From: Thermoplasmata archaeon
GTDB lineage: Archaea; Thermoplasmatota; Thermoplasmata; Lutacidiplasmatales; UBA184
Assembly (NCBI GenBank): GCA_030039995.1
Contig: JASHUL010000119.1
Span: 1-5,677, forward strand
Reading direction: 5' to 3'
DNA: 5,677 nucleotides
Shown here: in pieces, positions 1 through 4,584 of the stretch
How positions within the stretch are numbered: the first letter of the stretch is position 1
Layout: the number at the start of each line of letters is the position of its first letter
The notes under the pieces: generated by a model
The model's input: only the letters and a program-made list of their open reading frames with translations
Databases searched by the model: none
Told to the model about the DNA's origin: nothing
Program-made: the position numbers and the translations under genes

Positions 1-117
1 GCCTACACGGCGGAACGGTTCGAGGAGTTCGCCGCGCTGAGCCCGTTCGGAGGATGCACCGTGGCCACGACGCCCATCGGACTCGACGTTCGAATGACCA
101 AGACGTCGAGCGGCTGA
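1..117 (+). CDS. C-terminal end of an unidentified protein (5' truncated by window edge)
   Basis: Reading frame 1 is open from the first base to a TGA at 115-117 and gives 38 residues, beginning AYTAERFEEFAALSPFGG and ending GLDVRMTKTSSG. The amino-acid mix is balanced, and third codon positions are mostly G or C like the certain genes here, so I take it as the tail of a real gene that starts left of the window. I do not recognise the family. The alternating hydrophobic and polar residues near the end (GCTVATTPIGLDVRM) look like closing beta strands, but nothing catalytic can be read. It converges on the membrane-protein gene, with 28 nt between the two stop codons. Confidence 0.6.
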   Translation, partial: AYTAERFEEFAALSPFGGCTVATTPIGLDVRMTKTSSG

Positions 118-143
118 CGGCTCCCGTCCCCCATCGGAGCCGT
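117..143. terminator. Hairpin in the convergent gap, candidate bidirectional 3' end
   Basis: An inverted repeat ACGGCTCC (117-124) / GGAGCCGT (136-143) gives a perfect 8-bp stem with an 11-nt loop. It starts on the last base of the left gene's stop codon and ends 3 nt before the stop codon of the opposite-strand gene, so it fills the gap. No T-run follows on either strand, so it is not a classical intrinsic terminator. It could instead fold to protect RNA 3' ends. Confidence 0.4.
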
Positions 144-145
144 GG

Positions 146-868
146 CTAGAGGTCGTTCCGGAACGACCGACCGCGCGTCTCGATCAGCGTGAGGATCTCG
201 GCGGTCGCCAACGCGGCGATCGCCCCCACCACGGCCCCGACCCACATCCCGAACAGCAACGACCCCTGAAGGACCCCCGCGTCGCAGCCGCTCACCACCC
301 GAGGAAAGGCGAAGTACCCGTTGGGGCAGACGGACGCGGCTTCCGCCAGGCTCGCGCCGACGCTGCCGCCGCCGATCCCCGCGAACAGCCCGACGACGCT
401 CCCCGCCAGGCCCGCGAATTGGACGACCCGCTTGATCTTCGACCCCGGGGGACGCACGGCGCACACGACCGCTCCCGCGGCGGTCCCGAAGACCGCCCCG
501 GCCACCCCGCCGCCGACCAAGGCGCCCAGGAGGGGGTTGCCACCGTAGGCCGAGACCCAGTCGCTCGCGAAGTTCTCGGCGAAGAGCCCGAGGGCTCCGC
601 CGACCCCCGCTCCGACGATCGCTCCCGCGACCGCCCCGACCGCGGGCCCTCCGGCCCGGGCGAGCCCGTAGGCCGCGGCCGCCGCGACGCTCGCGCCCAC
701 GAGCGCGCCGAGCAGCGAGCCGACGAAGATGGCGACGTCTCCGCCGTCGATCGGTTGGCTACCGTAGGAGTAGAGCGACACCGAAGCGCCGAGAAACCCG
801 CCCGCGACGCCCCCGAGCAACGCCGCGAACGCGACCGCCCACACCCGGCGCGCCGGTCCGGGAACCAT
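146..868 (-). CDS. Gly/Ala-rich six-helix membrane protein, three hairpin repeats, unknown function
   Basis: 240 residues, almost all hydrophobic and very rich in Gly, Ala and Val; I recognise no named family. Six membrane segments are visible at about 9-34, 44-70, 74-96, 111-137, 147-178 and 198-228. They pair as three helical hairpins. The loops within hairpins (around YSYGSQPIDGGD, ASDWVSAYGGNP and CPNGYFAFPRVVSGC) carry acidic, aromatic or Cys residues. The segments between hairpins and both ends carry Arg/Lys (PARR, ARAGG, RPPGSKIKR, TRGRSFRN). By the positive-inside rule, both termini are cytoplasmic and the three loops are outside. Cys181 and Cys195 flank the third loop and could form a disulfide; Cys136 lies at the end of helix 4. 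Gly-xxx-Gly spacing suggests tight helix packing. The ATG at 868 has no Shine-Dalgarno. The gene lies 48 nt downstream of the MFS exporter on the same strand, so co-transcription is possible. A channel, a small transporter or a glycine-zipper membrane protein are all conceivable. Confidence 0.8.
   Translation of the reverse strand: MVPGPARRVWAVAFAALLGGVAGGFLGASVSLYSYGSQPIDGGDVAIFVGSLLGALVGASVAAAAAYGLARAGGPAVGAVAGAIVGAGVGGALGLFAENFASDWVSAYGGNPLLGALVGGGVAGAVFGTAAGAVVCAVRPPGSKIKRVVQFAGLAGSVVGLFAGIGGGSVGASLAEAASVCPNGYFAFPRVVSGCDAGVLQGSLLFGMWVGAVVGAIAALATAEILTLIETRGRSFRNDL
151..168. repeat. 18-bp perfect palindrome over the last codons of the membrane-protein gene
   Basis: GGTCGTTCC followed directly by GGAACGACC is a perfect 18-bp palindrome ending 3 bp before the stop codon on the minus strand (codons for S-F-R-N-D). 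As RNA it could form a 7-bp stem with a CCGG tetraloop. The core CGTTCCGGAACG recurs at 4695-4706, where it also encodes F-R-N, so codon preference may explain it. Confidence 0.4.
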
Positions 869-916
869 TCACGGCGGGACGCCGCGAGAGGATTTCAGTC
901 TCCGCCCCGGTCCGGG

Positions 917-2524
917 TCAGGCACCCTCGCCCGGCCCCGCCGGCGCCGGGTCCACCACGCCCGCGGTGCCCCGCCCGCCGACCTCACGGTCCTCGGCCGG
1001 GGTCTGGGGCACGTGGCCGACGAAGAACGCGGCGAACGCAAACGCCGCGAGCACACAGACCGCGAGGATGAGGAAGATCTCGCCGTACGTCGTGACCAGG
1101 GCGTTCTGGAACTCGCCCGGCGTCGTGGCTCCCGCCGAGAGCACCCCGGCGCGCCAGGTCCCAAAGACGGTGAGCAGCGAGATGCCGACCGCGCCTCCGA
1201 GGCTCTGCAGGAAGCGGGTCACTCCGATCGCCGCGCCGACCTCGCGGGCCGGGGCCTCGTTCTGCACGGCGATGGTGATGCCCGAGAGGGAGAGGCCGAG
1301 GCCGAAACCCATCGGGATCAGCGGGAGCGCGAGGCCGCCGACCGGCAAGAATCCGAACGCGAGGGTCCAGAGCGGGGTCGAAGGAGTGACGCCGCCGAGG
1401 AGGAGCCCGACGAGTCCCGCGAGCAGGAGGGCGGGCGCGATCATGTTGCGATACGAGACGCGGAGGAGGATCTGCCCCCCGAAGGCCGCGCCGAGGATCA
1501 TCGGGATCGCCAGAAAATAGATCACGTCGCGCACGTCCGCGGTCGCGCTCGCCGAGTTCCCGAGCAGCACGATCCCCACGAAGACGGAGAGGAACGTGAT
1601 CATCGCACTGAAGACTACCCCGGTGAACAGCATCGCGCCGCTGCTCGCCGCGATCACCCGTTGCGAGAGGAGACGGAGGGGAACCAGCGGTTCCGCGGTC
1701 CGCAGCTCATAGGCCAGGAAGCCGACGAACAGTACGACCGTCGCCGCGAGGAGGCCGAGGATCCGGGGGTCCGTCCAGGCCCAACCGGCGTCCGCGACCT
1801 GGATCAGGGCGAGCATCAGCGCACCGACCCAACCCGAGAGGAGAGCGGCGCCCGGAGCGTCGAACGACCCCCGAATCTGGGAGCGGAGCGGGTCCACGAA
1901 CAGGACCAGCACCGCGATCGCCAGGGCACCGAACGGCAGATTGATGTAGAACACCCACCGCCACGTCGTCACCGAGACGATGTAGCTCCCGACGAGGGGC
2001 CCCAGAACGATCGCGAGCCCCGCCGCCCCGGAGACGATCCCGGTGATGCGGGAACGCAGGTTCGGTGGGAAGAGAACCGCCACGATCGCGATGGCGACCG
2101 GGAACATTCCTCCGCCCCCGAACCCCTGGACCCCCCGGAAGACGATCAGTTCGGTGAGGTTCTGGCTCACGCCGGCGAGGGCCGAGCCGACGATGAAGAT
2201 CACGAGCCCGGCGAGGAAGACGTTCCGGCGGCTGCCGATGTCGGAGAGCCGCGCGAAGATCGGGATCGCGATGGTCGACGAGATCAGGTAGGCGCTCACG
2301 ACGAACGGCACCCCGTTCGTCGCGCGCAGGTCGCCGGCGATGGTCGGCAGGACGGTCGAGACGACCAATCCGTCCATCGCCCCCATCAGGATCGCGAAGA
2401 AGACGCCCACGAGCACCGCGATCGGCGCGATCCCACGGAGCGTGGAGAATCTCGGCGGCTCCGCGTCCGTTCCCTCGTTCCCCGCGGCCCGTGCCGACGA
2501 TCCCGTCGCTGGAGCTTCCGTCAT
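917..2524 (-). CDS. MFS multidrug exporter, DHA2 (EmrB/QacA-type, 14 helices)
   Basis: A 535-residue proton-driven exporter of the major facilitator superfamily, expected in the cytoplasmic membrane expelling drugs or other toxic small molecules. About 14 hydrophobic helices can be counted, as in DHA2 members. Signature motifs are in order: an acidic residue in helix 1 (MDGLVVSTVLPTI, Asp51); motif A after helix 2 (ARLSDIGSRRN, from about 91); motif B in helix 4 (FRGVQGFGGGG, from about 129); motif C, the antiporter motif, in helix 5 (GLAIVLGPLVGS, 169-180); then WRWVFYINLPFG at the start of helix 6, typical of the family. The Pro/Gly-rich C-terminal tail is soluble. An in-frame ATG at 2560 would add MARVGPGRRGRN, but it overlaps the operator palindrome and lies too close to the TATA-like box, so I prefer the ATG at 2524; neither has a good Shine-Dalgarno. 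It is divergent from a TetR gene, the usual layout for a locally repressed exporter. Substrate unknown. Confidence 0.93.
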   Translation of the reverse strand: MTEAPATGSSARAAGNEGTDAEPPRFSTLRGIAPIAVLVGVFFAILMGAMDGLVVSTVLPTIAGDLRATNGVPFVVSAYLISSTIAIPIFARLSDIGSRRNVFLAGLVIFIVGSALAGVSQNLTELIVFRGVQGFGGGGMFPVAIAIVAVLFPPNLRSRITGIVSGAAGLAIVLGPLVGSYIVSVTTWRWVFYINLPFGALAIAVLVLFVDPLRSQIRGSFDAPGAALLSGWVGALMLALIQVADAGWAWTDPRILGLLAATVVLFVGFLAYELRTAEPLVPLRLLSQRVIAASSGAMLFTGVVFSAMITFLSVFVGIVLLGNSASATADVRDVIYFLAIPMILGAAFGGQILLRVSYRNMIAPALLLAGLVGLLLGGVTPSTPLWTLAFGFLPVGGLALPLIPMGFGLGLSLSGITIAVQNEAPAREVGAAIGVTRFLQSLGGAVGISLLTVFGTWRAGVLSAGATTPGEFQNALVTTYGEIFLILAVCVLAAFAFAAFFVGHVPQTPAEDREVGGRGTAGVVDPAPAGPGEGA

Positions 2525-2558
2525 GTTCCGACCCCGCCGGCCCGGTCCCACCCGCGCC

Positions 2559-2579
2559 ATAATGACTCTGGGTCATTAT
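2559..2579. promoter_or_regulatory. Palindromic operator, probable TetR binding site
   Basis: ATAATGAC (2559-2566) and GTCATTAT (2572-2579) are perfect 8-bp inverted arms around a 5-bp spacer TCTGG. The 21-bp size and symmetry fit a dimeric TetR-family repressor. It sits in the exporter-repressor intergenic region, its right arm overlaps the exporter's TATA-like box, and its left arm reaches the alternative upstream ATG of the exporter. Binding here would block exporter transcription, and could also affect the divergent tetR promoter (autoregulation). The symmetry is seen directly; the protein partner is inferred from position. Confidence 0.7.
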
Positions 2580-2581
2580 AA
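2574..2581 (-). promoter_or_regulatory. TATA-like box of the MFS exporter
   Basis: On the minus strand the sequence reads TTATAATG, the most A/T-rich stretch facing the exporter. Read as an archaeal TATA box, it would start transcription about 26 nt on, near 2551, leaving roughly a 27-nt leader before the ATG at 2524. Read as a bacterial -10 box (TATAAT), the start would be near 2568, but no good -35 hexamer lies 16-18 nt upstream. Confidence 0.5.
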
Positions 2582-2584
2582 CAT

Positions 2585-2618
2585 CTTCCGGTCAGTTTAC
2601 CGACCCGCGGAAGGTAAA
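2585..2618. promoter_or_regulatory. Imperfect, overlapping inverted repeats; possible second regulator site
   Basis: Three short symmetries overlap: CTTCCG/CGGAAG (2585-2590 and 2608-2613), GGTC/GACC (2590-2593 and 2602-2605) and TTTACC/GGTAAA (2596-2601 and 2613-2618). Their centres differ, so they are not one clean palindrome. They lie between the two TATA-like boxes, where a second operator or an activator site could be. Chance cannot be excluded. Confidence 0.25.
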
Positions 2619-2622
2619 ATAG
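2613..2622 (+). promoter_or_regulatory. TATA-like box of the tetR-ferredoxin operon
   Basis: GGTAAAATAG is an A/T-rich island in a GC-rich setting. A start about 26 nt downstream of its centre would fall near 2644, leaving a leader of about 14 nt before the ATG at 2658, which has no Shine-Dalgarno. An alternative plus-strand box, TTATAACA at 2577-2584, would give a longer leader. Confidence 0.35.
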
Positions 2623-2657
2623 CCGTTCTCCCTTCCCCCATCGGACGGCGGGTCGCG

Positions 2658-3242
2658 ATGCCGAAGGTCTTGGTCGAGTACAAGGACCAGGCGCGGAGCC
2701 GCATCGTCGACGCCGCGAGGAAGGTCTTCCATCGCAAGGGCTTCCGCACCGCCACGATGGAGGACATCGCGAAGGAGATCGGGGTCAGCAAAGGGGCGAT
2801 CTACCTCTATTTTCCTACGAAGACCGCCCTCCTCGCCCACGTGCAGGAACGCTCGCGCGACCGGGTGGTCGCGGCGTGGGCCCGCCTCCTCGACTCCGGT
2901 GACGTCGCCGAGGGGATCGCCCACTCCATCGACGAGATCTTCTCCGGCGAGGCCGACCCCGGCGTCTGGCACGAGCTGGTCGCGGAGGCGGCCGCCGACC
3001 CCGAGATCCGCCGGGCGCTGCACGATGACCACGAACAGGACCTCGCCGCGATGACGCAGTTCCTCGACCGCCTCGTGGCGCGGCGGCGGGTCCGGAAGTT
3101 GCGCGACACGGCGACCGTCGCGGCGATCATCCTCGGGCTCCTCCACGCGGCCGCGCTCGACTACATGCTGCGCGGGCAGGTGGAAGAGTCGCGTCGGACA
3201 CTGGTCCGCGAACTGCGCTATCTCCTGGAGAAGGGCGGATGA
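2658..3242 (+). CDS. TetR/AcrR-family transcriptional repressor
   Basis: A 194-residue protein of normal TetR length, acting as a DNA-binding dimer in the cytoplasm. The N-terminal domain shows the family pattern: helix 1 around QARSRIVDAARKVFHRKGF (11-29), then the helix-turn-helix ATMEDIAKEIGVSKGAIYLYF (32-52) with recognition helix SKGAIYLYF (44-52), closed by PTKTALLAHV. Residues from about 65 to 190 are helical and variable, as expected of the ligand-binding and dimerisation half; the stretch TVAAIILGLLHAAALDYMLRG (153-173) is hydrophobic. The ATG at 2658 is the only plausible start, since upstream in-frame codons run through the control region and the exporter's antisense strand. It faces the MFS gene across a palindrome and shares an ATGA overlap with the ferredoxin gene. 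It likely represses the exporter and itself and is released by an exporter substrate. The ligand cannot be read from sequence. Confidence 0.93.
   Translation: MPKVLVEYKDQARSRIVDAARKVFHRKGFRTATMEDIAKEIGVSKGAIYLYFPTKTALLAHVQERSRDRVVAAWARLLDSGDVAEGIAHSIDEIFSGEADPGVWHELVAEAAADPEIRRALHDDHEQDLAAMTQFLDRLVARRRVRKLRDTATVAAIILGLLHAAALDYMLRGQVEESRRTLVRELRYLLEKGG
3227..3230 (+). promoter_or_regulatory. Shine-Dalgarno of the ferredoxin gene, inside tetR
   Basis: GGAG lies 8 nt before the ATG at 3239, within the last codons of tetR (Leu-Glu-Lys). With the ATGA stop-start overlap it supports the ferredoxin start and translational coupling. Confidence 0.5.
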
Positions 3243-3610
3243 CCGCGACCGACGCGGACCTCGGCTTACCGTCCGGCTCCCGAGACGCGTCCAAGGCCCG
3301 CCGCGCGGCGCTCGACCCGGCGCGGCCCGGGGAGAAGTGCCGGGCGCCGGTCGCACGATGGGAACCCGCCGTGGACCGGAACAAATGCGAAGGCAAGAGC
3401 GACTGCGTCGACGTCTGCCCTTACTCGGTCTTCGAGCTCGGCACCCTCACCGACTCCGAATTCGCGGCCCTCACGACCCTCGGTCGGCTGAAGGCCCGGC
3501 GCCACGAGCTCCGGACGTCGCGCACCCCGCGCGCGGAGGCGTGCCGGGCGTGCGGGCTCTGCGTGGTCGCCTGCCCCGAGGACGCGATCACCCTGGTCGC
3601 GCGTCCGTAA
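3239..3610 (+). CDS. Two-cluster ferredoxin (7Fe or 8Fe type) with N-terminal extension
   Basis: A 123-residue soluble electron carrier. The first cluster motif is C50-x5-C56-x3-C60-P, the second C102-x2-C105-x2-C108-x3-C112-P. By analogy with Azotobacter FdI and the Sulfolobus ferredoxins, C60/C102/C105/C108 would hold a [4Fe-4S] cluster. C50/C56/C112 would hold a [3Fe-4S] cluster, because the long x5 gap removes the fourth Cys. The text VDRNKCEGKSDCVDVCPYSVFE matches a widespread ferredoxin family with a roughly 40-residue insert between the motifs (here about 61-101). The 49-residue N-terminal extension has Cys34 but no His, so the His3 zinc site of Sulfolobus Zn-ferredoxins is absent. The ATG overlaps the tetR stop as ATGA. 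The redox partner is unknown and no oxidoreductase gene lies beside it; the coupling to a repressor gene is the odd point. Confidence 0.92.
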   Translation: MTATDADLGLPSGSRDASKARRAALDPARPGEKCRAPVARWEPAVDRNKCEGKSDCVDVCPYSVFELGTLTDSEFAALTTLGRLKARRHELRTSRTPRAEACRACGLCVVACPEDAITLVARP

Positions 3611-3640
3611 TGGACGCCGGCGGTCGGCCGGGCGACGCCA

Positions 3641-3649
3641 CTACATACT
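3641..3649 (+). promoter_or_regulatory. TATA-like box of the hydrolase gene
   Basis: CTACATACT is the only A/T-rich run in the 69-nt gap after the ferredoxin gene. A start about 26 nt past its centre falls near 3671, about 9 nt before the ATG at 3680. No Shine-Dalgarno precedes that ATG, so a nearly leaderless mRNA fits. Confidence 0.4.
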
Positions 3650-3650
3650 G

Positions 3651-3669
3651 GCGGGCCCGTGGGGCCCGC
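3651..3669. promoter_or_regulatory. Inverted repeat between TATA-like box and hydrolase start
   Basis: GCGGGCCC (3651-3658) and GGGCCCGC (3662-3669) are perfect 8-bp arms around a 3-nt spacer GTG. The repeat starts 2 nt after the TATA-like box and ends 10 nt before the ATG. It could be a repressor site, or the 3'-end hairpin of the upstream tetR-ferredoxin mRNA. It also contains the GTG at 3659 that could extend the hydrolase by seven residues, which makes that start less likely. Confidence 0.45.
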
Positions 3670-3679
3670 GGCGTCGACC

Positions 3680-4555
3680 ATGCGCGAACACCAGGTCACG
3701 GGCCCGGCCGGAAGGGTCCTCTCCGTCGTCGAAGACGGAGACCCCCGCGGCCGACCGGTCTTCGCTCTTCACGGGACGCCCGGAGGGCGCCTCCTCTACG
3801 GCCGTCATGTCGCCGACGCGAAGAAAAAGGGGATCCGCCTCATCGGCTACAGTCGGCCCGGCTACGGGGCGTCGACCGAGCACCGCGGGCGCTCGATGGC
3901 GGACAACGCCGCCGACGTCGCGGCGGTCGCGGACGCCCTCGGAGTCGACCGGTTCGGGGTCTGGGGTCACTCGGGGGGTGGCTCCCCGGCGCTCGCCTGC
4001 GCCGCGCGTCTCCCGGGCCGAGTCGTCGCGGCCTCCTGTCTCGCCGGGGTCGCCCCATACCGTGCGGACGGTCTCGACTACACCGCCGGCATGGGGGAAC
4101 TGAACGTGGAAGAGTTCCGGCGCATGACCTCCGACCCGGCCGGGTGGGAGAAGAAGCTCGAAGCGGACATGATCGCGCTCCGCAACGCCGAGCCCGAGCA
4201 GGTGCTCGAGATGTGGAAGTCGCTGCTCTCCCCGGTCGACCTCGACGCCATCTCGCCCGACCTGGTGGAGTTCCTGATGCGGCAGGTCAAGGAGGGAATC
4301 GCGCCCGGGTCGGCCGGAATGCGCGACGACAGCCTATCGCTCGTCGTCCCGTGGGGGTTCGAGTTCCGTGACGTCCGCGTGCCCCATCAGGTCTGGCACG
4401 GCGGGCACGACCGCTTCGTGCCGTTCTCGCACGGTCGGTGGCTCGTCGCCCAGTTGCCGCGGTCCGAGAGCCACCTCGACCCCGAGGAAGGACACCTGAC
4501 GCTCTATCAGCGGCGGATCCCCGAAGTGCACGACTGGATCCTGAGCCACTTCTAA
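3680..4555 (+). CDS. Alpha/beta hydrolase (serine hydrolase, unknown substrate)
   Basis: A 291-residue alpha/beta-hydrolase-fold enzyme, probably cytoplasmic, since no signal peptide is visible. The order of landmarks is complete: the oxyanion loop HGTPG at 31-35; the strand and turn LIGYSRPGYGAST (54-66); the nucleophile elbow GHSGGG with Ser98; a helical cap at about 127-220; an acid in GGHDRFVP (Asp244); and the final His in EEGHLTLY (His272). Ser98-Asp244-His272 is therefore a plausible triad. Esterases, lactonases, haloalkane dehalogenases and epoxide hydrolases share the fold; the Ser nucleophile excludes the last two. The closest family I recall is the unassigned hydrolase group with the phrase AGVAPY...GLD...GMGE (here 122-140), common in Actinobacteria. 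I chose the ATG at 3680 over the GTG at 3659 because the latter lies inside an inverted repeat. It is separated from the ferredoxin by 69 nt with its own promoter-like box, so it is probably a separate unit. Confidence 0.92.
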   Translation: MREHQVTGPAGRVLSVVEDGDPRGRPVFALHGTPGGRLLYGRHVADAKKKGIRLIGYSRPGYGASTEHRGRSMADNAADVAAVADALGVDRFGVWGHSGGGSPALACAARLPGRVVAASCLAGVAPYRADGLDYTAGMGELNVEEFRRMTSDPAGWEKKLEADMIALRNAEPEQVLEMWKSLLSPVDLDAISPDLVEFLMRQVKEGIAPGSAGMRDDSLSLVVPWGFEFRDVRVPHQVWHGGHDRFVPFSHGRWLVAQLPRSESHLDPEEGHLTLYQRRIPEVHDWILSHF

Positions 4556-4557
4556 GG

Positions 4558-4582
4558 CCGGGCGACCGAGCCGCTCGCCCGG
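4558..4582. terminator. Hairpin filling the hydrolase/grpB-like convergent gap
   Basis: CCGGGCGA (4558-4565) and TCGCCCGG (4575-4582) form a perfect 8-bp stem with a 9-nt loop. It occupies nearly all of the 29 nt between the TAA of the hydrolase (4553-4555) and the TAA of the opposite gene (4585-4587). No T-run follows. It is probably a shared 3'-end structure for both convergent mRNAs. Confidence 0.5.
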
Positions 4583-4584
4583 GA

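Noticed and set aside
869..916. A promoter in the 48-nt gap before the six-helix membrane protein
   Set aside because: The minus strand has a weak A/T patch (CTGAAATCC, near 893-901) about 26 nt from the ATG, and CGGCG-GGA-CGCCG makes a 5-bp stem at 872-884. Both are too weak to call; the gene may simply be read from the exporter promoter.
1707..2576. A 289-codon frame on the minus strand overlapping the exporter
   Set aside because: It is a frame-shifted shadow of the MFS gene, rich in Arg/Gly/Asp, while the other frame shows all MFS motifs without interruption.
419..2581. A 720-codon open frame on the plus strand
   Set aside because: It runs antisense to the membrane-protein and MFS genes. 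Its product is a low-complexity Arg/Asp/Glu/His-rich chain with no domain, as expected from the reverse complement of GC-rich hydrophobic genes, and stop codons are rare in such DNA.
2340..2657. N-terminal extension of TetR by 106 codons
   Set aside because: It would translate the antisense of the exporter and the operator region. TetR proteins begin a few residues before helix 1, which matches the ATG at 2658.
2592..3356. A 254-codon frame opposite tetR
   Set aside because: It is antisense to a clear TetR helix-turn-helix gene and crosses the control region. Its product has no recognisable motif.
3337..4371. A 344-codon plus-strand frame across the ferredoxin and hydrolase
   Set aside because: It is Arg/Gly-rich and out of frame with both genes, each of which has intact cysteine or catalytic motifs in its own frame.
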